NCBI GenBank assembly: GCA_009841405.1
Contig: VXLV01000141.1
Location: 39,284-103,283 of the forward strand
Direction: 5' to 3'
Length of the DNA: 64,000 bases
Origin: Chloroflexota bacterium
GTDB lineage: Bacteria; Chloroflexota; Anaerolineae; Aggregatilineales; Phototrophicaceae
Both the position numbers and the translations under genes were made by a program. Below, piece after piece: positions 49,494 to 57,702 of the stretch (within the stretch, counting starts at the first letter, position 1; every line of letters begins with the position of its first letter). A model generated the notes under the pieces. The model did no database searches. It worked only from the letters and a program-made list of their open reading frames with translations, and was not told the origin of the DNA.

Positions 49494-50592
49494 CAATCCC
49501 AAACCGAAACGCAGACGGCGCGCCGGCAGCGATCTGGCGCTGGCGCTGCAAGTGATCATTCTGATAGCAGCGGTGATCTTTGCGCTCTTTCCGGTCGTCT
49601 GGGTGCTGTCCGCCGCGCTGAATCCCAGCCAGTCGATGAGCTCGCAGTCTGTCATACCCCCACTGCCTGAGACGCGCATCGTCACCGCCGACGCGCCAGG
49701 CGCGCTCCTGCGCATCGCCGCGCGTGAAGGCGCGCGCGTGGAGCGCAGCGCCGAACTCATCCTGCTCGTTGAGATCGAAGGCGAGGAGAAAGAGCTGCGC
49801 GCGCCCAAGAACGGCTACGTACAGAATATCCGTATCAGCGAGGGCGAAGGTTTCGCCGCCGGCGACCCGCTCTACGACATCGCTTCGAGCTACCTGATCA
49901 ATTTCGACACGCTCTTCAATACGCCGCGCAAGCCATTCGTCCGCTGGCTCTGGAACTCCAGCGTCATCGCCACCGTCACGACGATACTCGTAGTCTTCAT
50001 CACCTCGCTAAGCGCTTACTCGTTTTCGCGTTTCCGCTTCTCGGGTCGGCGCAGCCTGATGCTCTTGATCTTGCTGGTCCAGGTATTTCCAAATCTTCTG
50101 GCGATGGTGGCGATCTTCTTGATGCTGCAGCAGATCGGGCGTCACGTGCCCTTCTTCGGCCTGAATACCACGGGCGGCCTGATCCTGGTCTACGTCGGCG
50201 GCGCGATGGGCATTAATATCTGGCTGATGAAGGGTTTCTTCGACTCGGTGCCGCGCGATATCGACGAATCGGCATTAGTCGATGGCGCTACCCACTGGCA
50301 GACCTTCTGGCGCCTGATCTTCCCGCTGGTGCGCCCGGTTCTGGTTGTGGTCGGCATCCTGTCGTTTGTCGGCGTCTTTAATGAATTCGTGCTGGCGCGC
50401 GTGCTGCTGCGCGACAAGGACAGCTGGACGCTGATGGTCGGCTTGTGGGGCTATATCAGCGACAATTTCGCCCGCGATTGGGGCATCTTCGCCGCCGGCG
50501 CGATCATCGGCGCCATCCCAACCTTGATCATCTACTTGACCCTGCAAGACCAAATTGTCGGCGGCCTGACGCAGGGCGCGGTCAAAGGCTGA
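49486..50592 (+). CDS. malG: Maltose-type ABC importer permease (MalG family) with inserted biotinyl/lipoyl-like domain
   Basis: A 368-residue permease; MalG is normally about 280-300. Helix 1 (about 20-45) and the usual LSAALNPSQS are followed by an insert at about 62-135 in the first extracytoplasmic loop. The insert reads like a biotinyl/lipoyl carrier fold: AREGARVERSAELILLVEI, then KELRAPKNGYVQNIRISEGE, then AAGDPLYDI. The attachment Lys of true carriers is not at the expected turn. The rest is normal: FNTPRKPFVRWLWNS, and the EAA-like DIDESALVDGATHWQTFWRL. Good GGAGGAG precedes the ATG. Confidence 0.88.
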   Translation: MSDNPKPKRRRRAGSDLALALQVIILIAAVIFALFPVVWVLSAALNPSQSMSSQSVIPPLPETRIVTADAPGALLRIAAREGARVERSAELILLVEIEGEEKELRAPKNGYVQNIRISEGEGFAAGDPLYDIASSYLINFDTLFNTPRKPFVRWLWNSSVIATVTTILVVFITSLSAYSFSRFRFSGRRSLMLLILLVQVFPNLLAMVAIFLMLQQIGRHVPFFGLNTTGGLILVYVGGAMGINIWLMKGFFDSVPRDIDESALVDGATHWQTFWRLIFPLVRPVLVVVGILSFVGVFNEFVLARVLLRDKDSWTLMVGLWGYISDNFARDWGIFAAGAIIGAIPTLIIYLTLQDQIVGGLTQGAVKG

Positions 50593-50675
50593 TCGCGCTG
50601 GCATGCGCAGACTGCGATAATTGTGCGCTGCTAGCGCGAATTGGCCATTTGAGTGACAGAGCCGGGAGCATCACC

Positions 50676-51557
50676 ATGAAGCCTCCCTCGTTAGATACGG
50701 TCGAGCAAGCCATTGGCGCCGAGTTGCTGCGCGCGACCTATTCCTACGCCGAGCGCGAGGCCATCCTATATGCCCTGGGCGTTGGCGCGCCGGCGTATTG
50801 GCTCGCGCCCGATGAACTGAAGTTTGTGCACGAATTGCAGCCCGACTTCCAGGTCTTGCCCACCTTCGCCGTCATTTTTGCCAAGGACCTGCACGAGCTG
50901 GTGTTGACCGGAAATATCGCCGGCATCAAATTCAATCCCATGCAGCTCGTCCACGGTGAACAAGAGCTGAGGTTAGCCAAGCCGCTGCCGCGGGCGGCGG
51001 TTGTCGACTCGACCGTCAGGGTTGCCGACATCCATGACAAGGGCAGCGGTCTGCTGCTGGCTCTCGAAGTCGAAAGCCGCGACGAAGCCGGCGGATTGCT
51101 GGCGCAAGCCCGGAGCTCAATGTTTATCCGCGGGCTTGGCGGCTTCGGCGGCGATCGCGGCGCGACCCGCGAACTCAGCCCGCCCGAAAGACCTCCCGAT
51201 GCGGTCATCGAAGCGGCGACCCTGGAGCGACAGGCGCTGATTTATCGCTTGTCCGGGGACGCCAATCCGCTGCATGTCGACCCGCGAATGGCCGCCATCG
51301 GCAACTTCGAAAAGCCGATTCTGCACGGTCTCTGCACCCTGGGCTTCAGCGCCCGCGCCATCCTCAAGGGACTCTGCGGCAACGACGCCCATCGCCTGGT
51401 GGCCATCAGCGCGCGATTTGCCCATCACGTGTTTCCGGGCGAGACGCTCGTTACTGAAATGTGGCGGAACGACGCCGGCGAAATCCGCTTTCAGACCAAA
51501 GCGAAAGAGCGCGATGCGGTGGTCCTTAGCCAGGCCAGCGCGCAACTGAGACGATAG
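50676..51557 (+). CDS. MaoC-like hydratase (2-enoyl-CoA hydratase 2 type)
   Basis: A 293-residue protein with two hot-dog domains, as in the hydratase-2 part of peroxisomal MFE-2. The hydratase-2 signature YRLSGDANPLHVDP at 190 and the following FEKPILHGLC contain the catalytic Asp and His. FNPMQLVHGEQ near 86 belongs to the non-catalytic first hot dog. It would hydrate trans-2-enoyl-CoA to the (R)-3-hydroxyacyl-CoA. GGGAG precedes the ATG. It sits between malG and galT, which is an unusual context for a fatty-acid enzyme. Related bile-acid or fatty-acid roles are the alternatives. Confidence 0.88.
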   Translation: MKPPSLDTVEQAIGAELLRATYSYAEREAILYALGVGAPAYWLAPDELKFVHELQPDFQVLPTFAVIFAKDLHELVLTGNIAGIKFNPMQLVHGEQELRLAKPLPRAAVVDSTVRVADIHDKGSGLLLALEVESRDEAGGLLAQARSSMFIRGLGGFGGDRGATRELSPPERPPDAVIEAATLERQALIYRLSGDANPLHVDPRMAAIGNFEKPILHGLCTLGFSARAILKGLCGNDAHRLVAISARFAHHVFPGETLVTEMWRNDAGEIRFQTKAKERDAVVLSQASAQLRR

Positions 51558-51560
51558 GCG

Positions 51561-52598
51561 ATGGACTTGCTGCTCAGCGATCAGCCCCACCGGCGTTACA
51601 ATCCCCTGCTTGACGAGTGGATTCTGGTCTCGCCCCATCGAACCAAACGCCCCTGGCAGGGCGGGCGAGAAAATACGCTAGCCGACCAGCGTCCCCGCTA
51701 CGATCCCGATTGCTACCTCTGCCCGGGCAACATGCGCGCTAGCGGCGACAGAAACCCGCACTACGAAAATACATTCGTATTCGTCAATGACTTCTCCGCT
51801 GTTTTGCCAAATGTCCCGGCTGCCCAGTCGGAGGCTCACCCGCTGTTTCGCTGGAAGTCCCTTCGCGGCGAGGCGCGCGTGATCTGCTTCTCGCCCCGCC
51901 ACGATCTCACCCTGGCCGAGATGTCGCTCGCGGAAATCGGCCAGGTGGTTGCGCTCTGGGCGCGGCAAACGGAAGAGCTCGGCGAGCGCTTCCAGTGGGT
52001 GCAAATCTTCGAGAACCGCGGCGATTTGATGGGCGCGTCGAATCCGCATCCGCACGGTCAAATCTGGGCGACGGACAGCTTGGGCGCAATTGCCGCGCGC
52101 GAAGACGAGCGGCAACTCGCTTACTACCAACGCGCGGGCAGGCCCCTGCTGCTTGACTATGCCAGGCAGGAGTTACAGCGCGGCGAACGCATCGTTGTCC
52201 AGAATCGAAGCTGGCTGGCGGTGGTTCCCTTCTGGGCGGTCTGGCCCTTTGAAACCTTGCTGCTGCCCATAGACCCGGTTCGGCGGCTGCCCGATCTTGA
52301 CGCGGGCCAGCGGAGCGACCTGGCGGGAATCCTGCAGCGCCTGCTGATCAAGTATGACAATCTCTTTGAAGTGTCTTTTCCCTATTCCATGGGTTGGCAC
52401 GGGGCGCCCTTCAACGGGGATGCCAGCCGGCACTGGCAATTGCACGCGCACTTCTACCCGCCGCTCTTGCGCTCGGCAACCGTGAAGAAATTCATGGTCG
52501 GCTACGAAATGCTGGCGGAGCCGCAACGAGATTTGACCGCGGAACAAGCCGCCGTCCGCCTGCAAAACCTCGCCGATATTCACTACAAGCGGCGCTGA
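51561..52598 (+). CDS. galT: UDP-glucose--hexose-1-phosphate uridylyltransferase
   Basis: Exchanges UMP between UDP-glucose and galactose-1-phosphate in the Leloir pathway. The 345 residues start with [20 protein letters not shown]. The zinc pair Cys51/Cys54 (CYLCPGN) and the nucleophile His165 in NPHPHGQIW are present, as is WFP-type [16 protein letters not shown] near 272. It follows the hydratase-2 gene by 3 bases in the sugar-importer operon, which links the imported sugar to galactose metabolism. No galK or galE is seen in this window. Confidence 0.94.
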   Translation: MDLLLSDQPHRRYNPLLDEWILVSPHRTKRPWQGGRENTLADQRPRYDPDCYLCPGNMRASGDRNPHYENTFVFVNDFSAVLPNVPAAQSEAHPLFRWKSLRGEARVICFSPRHDLTLAEMSLAEIGQVVALWARQTEELGERFQWVQIFENRGDLMGASNPHPHGQIWATDSLGAIAAREDERQLAYYQRAGRPLLLDYARQELQRGERIVVQNRSWLAVVPFWAVWPFETLLLPIDPVRRLPDLDAGQRSDLAGILQRLLIKYDNLFEVSFPYSMGWHGAPFNGDASRHWQLHAHFYPPLLRSATVKKFMVGYEMLAEPQRDLTAEQAAVRLQNLADIHYKRR

Positions 52599-52672
52599 AT
52601 CCGCGCGCTCAGCAGCAAGCAGACGTCTCCAAGATATCTGAAGCGCTTGTCATTCACCGTTCAACCGCGATA

Positions 52673-52700
52673 TTGACATTTCGCGGGCGAGCGCTATACT
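52673..52700 (+). promoter_or_regulatory. Promoter of tRNA-Leu
   Basis: TTGACA (52673-52678) and TATACT (52695-52700), 16 bases apart, with the tRNA starting 15 bases after the -10 box. Confidence 0.75.
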
Positions 52701-52715
52701 GCGAACTGTGCATCA

Positions 52716-52799
52716 GCCGAAGTGGCGGAATTGGCAGACGCGCTACGTTCAGGGCGTAGTTCTCTTCGGGGAGTGTGGGTTCGACTCCCACCTTCGGCA
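52716..52799 (+). tRNA. tRNA-Leu (anticodon CAG)
   Basis: An 84-nt class II tRNA. The acceptor stem GCCGAAG/CTTCGGC is perfect. The anticodon stem CTACG/CGTAG encloses TTCAGGG (anticodon CAG, reading CUG). A long variable arm with TCTTCGGGGA and a T-arm GTGGG-TTCGACT-CCCAC follow, with discriminator A. CCA is not encoded. Confidence 0.96.
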
Positions 52800-52806
52800 T
52801 GACAGT

Positions 52807-52833
52807 AACCCGGCGGACGCGCCGGGTTTTTCT
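52807..52833 (+). terminator. Rho-independent terminator after tRNA-Leu
   Basis: AACCCGGCG (52807-52815) and CGCCGGGTT (52820-52828) form a perfect 9-bp stem with loop GACG, followed by TTTCT. Confidence 0.9.
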
Positions 52834-53001
52834 GTGTCCGCTGGCGTGTAAGGCGCGGGCGTACTCAAAGCCAACCTCCAGCCGTTCGCAACACCCATTT
52901 CGCGCGCGCACGTTGCGGCAAATCTCCCGGCGCTTCGCTGGCGTATTCTGGTCGCGGCGCTATGATTAAAGCAGGCAACTCGGGCCAAGCTACGACCTAC
53001 G

Positions 53002-53463
53002 ATGAGCGATACGATTCTGAACAGCGGCGCCGACGAGAATTCGCCAGCGCGCCAAAAGCTTGGACAACAATTGACCAGCATTCAGGTGATGCTGGCGGTC
53101 GCGCTGACTATCGGTTTGGTGCTGGCGCTTAATTTCAGCAGCCGCATCAGCCTTGATCGCGACCTTGCGCGCATCCACGCCGAATTCAGCCGGGAGATCG
53201 ACGCGCTGCTCGCCCGACAAGGGGAGCTAATCGCCGAGCTGGACTACGTCAAAAGCGATGCCTACGTGGAATATTGGGCGCGCGATGAAGGGAAAATGAC
53301 GCGCGATGGCGAATTCCTGATATTGCCCCAGAGCGTCGGCGGCGCTGATCTAGCGCCGAGCTCGCCGCGTCGCTGGGTCGAGTTCCAGACGACCCCGCCC
53401 CAGCCCAGGAACTGGGAATTGTGGTGGGCGCTGTTTTTTGACGAGGCGCCGCCCGGTCAGTGA
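53002..53463 (+). CDS. FtsB/DivIC-like septum formation protein
   Basis: A 153-residue bitopic protein. One transmembrane helix covers about 27-46 (IQVMLAVALTIGLVLALNFS), followed by a coiled coil of about 35 residues (RDLARIHAEFSREIDALLAR). SDAYVEYWARDEGKMTRDGEF follows near 88, the pattern Y-V-E-x2-AR-x3-K-x3-GE that typifies FtsB/DivIC. It then continues with a less conserved C-terminal region ending in a Trp-rich segment. By family role it bridges divisome proteins. It lies 200 bases after tRNA-Leu and is convergent with ygfZ. Residues quoted are within the family's ordinary variation. Confidence 0.75.
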   Translation: MSDTILNSGADENSPARQKLGQQLTSIQVMLAVALTIGLVLALNFSSRISLDRDLARIHAEFSREIDALLARQGELIAELDYVKSDAYVEYWARDEGKMTRDGEFLILPQSVGGADLAPSSPRRWVEFQTTPPQPRNWELWWALFFDEAPPGQ

Positions 53464-53484
53464 ACGACGCCGCCTGCGCCCTTG

Positions 53485-54564
53485 CTAGGCGCGCGGGACG
53501 ACCCGCTCGATGAACGGCGGTGGCGCGCCAGCGAAATCGATCACGCGCGCCTGCGCTTGCTCCCCCTCAAATTCGAGAATTGCGCCGCGCTTGAAATAGC
53601 TTGCTCTGATGACAGCCAGCGCGAATAGTTCGCCGTCTGGCGCTTCGACGCTGCTTGTGAGCGCGCCGACCGCGCGGCCCGCCGCGAACAGAGGCGCGGG
53701 CGCTGGCGCGAATTCGCTGAGGCGCAGCTTGACCAGGGCTTTTGCAACGCGTTCGCGGCTTTCCATGCGCGCGATAATCTCCTGGCCGGTATAACAGCCT
53801 TTGCTGAAACTGATCTCGTCCCATAGACCAACTTCGAGCGGGATATAGTCGCGCGACAATTCTACGCCGCCCGGCCGTCCGGCCCGAATCCGCAGAATGT
53901 TGTAGACGAGCGAGCCGGCTGTCCGCAATCCAAGCGGACGGCCCAGCTCCAGCAAGCCTTTGTGAAGCGCGACCGCATCAGCGGCCGCGCAAATCAGCGA
54001 CCAGTGTCCGCCGACAGGCGGCTTGCGGCGCAAAAGTATCGCTGTCACGCTCGCCGCTTCAACATCGCAGCTGCCCATGATCGGCAGCGCATCGAGACCC
54101 TTGGCGAGCGCGCCGGCGATCTCGTCAGCTGCCACCCCCTGTAAAGCGAATTGCGCCGTAGCCGCGCCCAACTCGCTGACCGTTGCTTTGTCGCCGAAGA
54201 AGATATTGCGCCGCAGGAAGGCGGCCAAAGCCGGGCCCCGGCCCGGCTCGCTGATGAGCAGCAATCCCTCCGGTCGCTGATAGCATTCGGCGCGAAACAG
54301 AATCCGCGCGTTGGCGTCCGTGAAGACGGTCGCGCGCCCATCGCCGACCGCCAGCGCGCTCAGGTCGTTTGTGGACATACGATTGATAAGCTTCAATCGG
54401 TCGTCGCCACCAACCAGAATTCGTCCTTCGTGCGACCGATCGAGCAGGATCGCGGACCGGTCGGCCGTCGCGTATTCGGCCGATATATCGCCGTAATCCA
54501 GGGGGATGCCGTCCGGCGCCAGGCGCGCGCCCAAACCGCGGTGATAGCGCGCCAGTTCAGTCAT
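53485..54564 (-). CDS. ygfZ: Folate-binding protein YgfZ/GcvT-like
   Basis: A 359-residue member of the YgfZ/IBA57 family, folate-dependent helpers in iron-sulfur cluster repair and assembly. The hallmark KGCYTGQEIIARMESR lies near residue 262 and the N-terminal GcvT-like fold is recognised from DRSHEGRILVGGDDRLKLIN near 42. The aminomethyltransferase active site of true GcvT is not needed. Its ATG overlaps the gmk stop by 4 bases, so translation is coupled. It lies convergent to the FtsB-like gene. Confidence 0.88.
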   Translation of the reverse strand: MTELARYHRGLGARLAPDGIPLDYGDISAEYATADRSAILLDRSHEGRILVGGDDRLKLINRMSTNDLSALAVGDGRATVFTDANARILFRAECYQRPEGLLLISEPGRGPALAAFLRRNIFFGDKATVSELGAATAQFALQGVAADEIAGALAKGLDALPIMGSCDVEAASVTAILLRRKPPVGGHWSLICAAADAVALHKGLLELGRPLGLRTAGSLVYNILRIRAGRPGGVELSRDYIPLEVGLWDEISFSKGCYTGQEIIARMESRERVAKALVKLRLSEFAPAPAPLFAAGRAVGALTSSVEAPDGELFALAVIRASYFKRGAILEFEGEQAQARVIDFAGAPPPFIERVVPRA

Positions 54565-55187
54565 TTTGGCGCGCCCGCCAATTGGCGCCCCGCCAATTCG
54601 CGCTGAATGATGGCGCGCGTTCGTTCGATGGCGGCGGCCAGGCAGTCATTGACCACGACGTAATCGCAGCGGCTTTGGTAGGGAAGCTCCAACTCCCGCG
54701 CCCGCCGCAGCCGTTGCTCAATATCGGTGAAGGCATCGTCGCGCTCCCGCATGCGCTCTTGCAGCACTGCCAATTGCTCCGTCAGGGTCGCGCCCGGCGC
54801 CGTGACGAAGATCTGCACGACATTATCGGCAAAGGCATCGGCCAAAATGCTCGCGCCGATGACCTCGATGTCGGCGATGCGAATCTCGCCCGCCGCCAGC
54901 CCCGCGGCCACGCTTGCGCGCGGTATGCCGTAATATTTCCCGGGCGTCACCTCCTGGTGCTCCAGGAGCTCCCCGGCGGCGATCATCTGCTCAAAGCGGC
55001 GCTTGCTGACAAACAGGTGCTCGCGTCCTTGCGCTTCGTCGGCGCGCATCTTCCGCGTTGTTGCGGTCGCCAGCTGGCGAATGGCCGGGTTGCCCGCCAT
55101 GAGCGCCTTCATAATGGCGTTCTTGCCCGCGCCGCCGGGTCCAATCATGACAAAGATGACCCCGGGCAACTTCTTGGAATCGCTCAC
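54561..55187 (-). CDS. gmk: Guanylate kinase with unusual P-loop
   Basis: Phosphorylates GMP to GDP. The 208-residue protein has the P-loop GPGGAGKNAI at 16, where most guanylate kinases have GPSG(V/A)GK(G/S)(T/S). The Ser and the Thr/Ser after Lys are replaced by Gly and Asn. The GMP-binding region is otherwise recognisable: TATTRKMRADEAQGREHLFV near 43, then GELLEHQEV and KYYGIPRASV. The start is GTG at 55187 with AGGA nine bases upstream. It is first of the pair gmk-ygfZ. It could be a functional variant or a guanylate-kinase-like protein. Confidence 0.8.
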   Translation of the reverse strand: MSDSKKLPGVIFVMIGPGGAGKNAIMKALMAGNPAIRQLATATTRKMRADEAQGREHLFVSKRRFEQMIAAGELLEHQEVTPGKYYGIPRASVAAGLAAGEIRIADIEVIGASILADAFADNVVQIFVTAPGATLTEQLAVLQERMRERDDAFTDIEQRLRRARELELPYQSRCDYVVVNDCLAAAIERTRAIIQRELAGRQLAGAPK

Positions 55188-55211
55188 TGTATGCTATCCT
55201 AAGAATGGACA

Positions 55212-55319
55212 CTGACAGGTTAAAGTGTAGCAAGAGGACGGTCCTTACTCCATAGTAAAGCGACGGATCACTGGGGTTGTCGAGGACCTTCCGCGCAGCG
55301 CTGACACGCTAGGTTAAAG
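55212..55319 (+). other. Repeated and potentially structured leader upstream of folD
   Basis: CTGACAGGTTAAAG (55212-55225) is partly repeated as CTGACA...GGTTAAAG (55301-55306 and 55312-55319). Between them GGTCCT (55240-55245) can pair with AGGACC (55283-55288) enclosing TTACT-CCAT-AGTAA, or alternatively with the AGGAC just before it (55235-55239). These are mutually exclusive pairings. It does not match the tetrahydrofolate riboswitch consensus I know. Function uncertain. Confidence 0.3.
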
Positions 55320-55334
55320 CGAGAGGCAGACGAT

Positions 55335-56222
55335 ATGCCGGCGAAAATCATCGACGGGCAGCAAGTAGCCGGGCGTATCCGCGGCGAGATAAGCGCTGCG
55401 GTTGACGACTTTACCGCCAAGACCGGCCTTATGCCCGGCCTGGGCGTCGTCCTGGCCGGCGATGATCCGGCATCGGCCATGTACGTCCGCATGAAGCGCC
55501 GCGCCTGCGAACGCGTTGGCATCCGCTCGGAAGCGCGGATCCTGCCCTCGGACGCCACGCAGCAAGCCGTCGAAGACGCCGTGCGCGCCTTCAACGACGA
55601 CCCGGCCATTCACGGCATCCTCGTGCAATTGCCCTTGCCCGATCAGATCGACGAAGAAGCGGCGCTCAGCCGGATCAGCCTGGCCAAAGACGTCGATGGC
55701 ATCCATCCCGTCAATATCGGGCGGCTCGGCATGCGCGGGCGCGAGCCCAGTTTCACGCCGGCCACGCCCACCGGCGTCATGATCCTGATTGAAGAAACCG
55801 GCCTTTCCATTGAGGGCGCGCAAGCCGTGGTCATCGGGCGCAGCAATATCGTCGGCTTGCCAGTGGCGCTGATGCTGACCAACGCCAACGCTACCGTGAC
55901 CATCTGCCACAGCCGCACGCGCGATTTGCCCGCGGTTGTCAGGCGGGCGGATATCGTCGTGGCTGCGGTCGGGCGGCCCGAATTCGTCACGGGCGACTGG
56001 CTCAAAACGGGCGCGGTCGTCATAGACGTCGGCTCCAATTCCGTGCCGGATGAGAGCAGCGACAAAGGCTATCGCTATGTCGGCGATGTAGAATTCGTGA
56101 CGGCGCGGACTGTGGCCGGCCATATCACCAAGGTGCCGGGCGGAGTCGGTCCCATGACCATCACGATGCTTCTGGCAAACACGCTGAAGGCAGCGCAGCG
56201 AATCGCCGGCATCGATCTATAG
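55335..56222 (+). CDS. folD: Bifunctional methylenetetrahydrofolate dehydrogenase/methenyl-THF cyclohydrolase
   Basis: Interconverts 5,10-methylene-, methenyl- and 10-formyl-tetrahydrofolate in the cytoplasm. The 295 residues contain ASAMYVRMKRRACERVGI near 47 (active-site Tyr and Lys), HGILVQLPLPDQI near 96, KDVDGIHP near 118, GRSNIVGLP near 168 and the C-terminal PGGVGPMTITMLL near 272. FTPATPTGVM stands at the usual PCTPxG. GAGAGG lies about 8 bases before the ATG. It is 91 bases upstream of the purine-catabolic cluster and divergent from gmk-ygfZ. Confidence 0.95.
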   Translation: MPAKIIDGQQVAGRIRGEISAAVDDFTAKTGLMPGLGVVLAGDDPASAMYVRMKRRACERVGIRSEARILPSDATQQAVEDAVRAFNDDPAIHGILVQLPLPDQIDEEAALSRISLAKDVDGIHPVNIGRLGMRGREPSFTPATPTGVMILIEETGLSIEGAQAVVIGRSNIVGLPVALMLTNANATVTICHSRTRDLPAVVRRADIVVAAVGRPEFVTGDWLKTGAVVIDVGSNSVPDESSDKGYRYVGDVEFVTARTVAGHITKVPGGVGPMTITMLLANTLKAAQRIAGIDL

Positions 56223-56313
56223 AGCGATTTCCGGTTTGGGCGAAAACCAGAATCATGGCGGCCGCCGGCGCCGAGCGTGTATCATTGCTCATGAAACCTA
56301 GGCGAAAATCGAC

Positions 56314-57672
56314 ATGGCAACGCTTCTCCTAAAGAACATCCACTGCCTGGCGACCATGGACGAAGGCCGGCGCGAACTTAACGACGCCTGGGTCCTGCTG
56401 CGGGACCGCACGATCGCCGCCCTGGGGGCCGCCCGCGAAATGCCGCCCGACCTGCATGCTGATCGCGTCATTGATCTCTCGAATCATGTCGCGCTGCCGG
56501 GCTTGGTCAATACCCATCACCACATGTTCCAGTGTCTGACGCGCGCCTTGGCCCAGCAGTCCGAACTCTTCGACTGGCTGCAATCCTTATATCCCGTCTG
56601 GTCCGGCTTGCGCGCGGAACATGTCTACACCGCCGCCAAACTGGCCATGGCCGAGTTGCTGCTGTCCGGCTGCGCCACCGCCAGCGACCATCACTACATC
56701 TTTCCCAATGATGTTCAACTCGAGGACGAAATTCGCGCCGCGCAAGAAATCGGCATCCGCTTTCACGCCGCGCGCGGCGCCATGAGCCTGGGCGAGAGCG
56801 ACGGCGGTTTGCCGCCCGACCACCTGGTCGAGCGCGAGTCGGATATATTGCGCGATACCCGGCGCCTGATCGAGACCTGGCATGATCCGGAACCGGGCGC
56901 CATGCTGCGGATCGTCGTCGCGCCGACGTCGCCCTTCAGCGTCTCGGTCGACTTGATGCGCGAGTCGGCTGCCTTGGCGCGCGCTTACGGCGTCAACTTG
57001 CACACCCACCTGGCGGAAAACGACAAGGACGTCAGCTACAGCCGCGAGCGTTTTGGCATGGACCCTGGGCAGTACGCTGAGGCAGTTGGCTGGCTCGGCG
57101 ACGATGTTTGGCACGCGCATTGCGTGCGGCTGAACGCCGATGAGATTGCTTTGTTCGCGCGGACGGGCGCCGGCGTCTGCCACTGTCCCTCATCCAATAT
57201 GCGCCTCGCTTCCGGCATCGCGCCCGTGCGTCAGATGCTGGACCAAGGCGTCAAAGTTGGCTTGGGCGTCGACGGCTCGTCGTCAAACGACAGCGGGCAT
57301 TTGCTGGGCGAGGCGCGCCAGGCCCTGCTGCTGCAGCGCGCGCTGGGCGACCCCGCCGGCCTGTCCGCCCGCGAAGCCCTGGAGATGGCGACCCTCGGCG
57401 GCGCGCGCGTGCTCGGGCGCGATGATATCGGGCGCATCGTCCCCGGCATGTCCGCCGACATCATCGCCTACCGGCTCGACCAAATCGCCCTGGCCGGGGC
57501 GCTGCACGATCCCGTGGCGGCGCTGGTGTTCTGCCGGCCGCCGGCGGTAGATCTCTCAATCGTCAACGGCCGGATCGTCGTCGAAGACGGCTGCCTGCGC
57601 ACGGTGGATTTGCCGCCCCTCGTCGAAGCGCATAATCGGCTTTCGGCGGCTTTGATCCGCGGCGACGCCTGA
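56314..57672 (+). CDS. 8-oxoguanine deaminase / SsnA-like amidohydrolase
   Basis: A 452-residue metal-dependent deaminase of the AtzB/SsnA/8-oxoguanine-deaminase group, which converts 8-oxoguanine to urate or acts on related purines. The metal ligands appear as NTHHHMFQ near 66, HTHLAEN near 231, and the Asp of GLGVDGSSSND near 313; FDWLQSLYPVWSGL near 88 is characteristic of the 8-oxoguanine branch. PxADI at the C-terminus closes the composite domain. It opens a run of six same-strand genes that resembles the ssnA-ygeY-ygeW purine cluster. An s-triazine substrate is the family's alternative. Confidence 0.82.
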   Translation: MATLLLKNIHCLATMDEGRRELNDAWVLLRDRTIAALGAAREMPPDLHADRVIDLSNHVALPGLVNTHHHMFQCLTRALAQQSELFDWLQSLYPVWSGLRAEHVYTAAKLAMAELLLSGCATASDHHYIFPNDVQLEDEIRAAQEIGIRFHAARGAMSLGESDGGLPPDHLVERESDILRDTRRLIETWHDPEPGAMLRIVVAPTSPFSVSVDLMRESAALARAYGVNLHTHLAENDKDVSYSRERFGMDPGQYAEAVGWLGDDVWHAHCVRLNADEIALFARTGAGVCHCPSSNMRLASGIAPVRQMLDQGVKVGLGVDGSSSNDSGHLLGEARQALLLQRALGDPAGLSAREALEMATLGGARVLGRDDIGRIVPGMSADIIAYRLDQIALAGALHDPVAALVFCRPPAVDLSIVNGRIVVEDGCLRTVDLPPLVEAHNRLSAALIRGDA

Positions 57673-57702
57673 ATTGACGCGGCTGAGACGGGAGGATATC
57701 GC

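Noticed and set aside
55212..55319. A tetrahydrofolate riboswitch before folD
   Set aside because: The known consensus elements are not present; only generic inverted repeats are seen.
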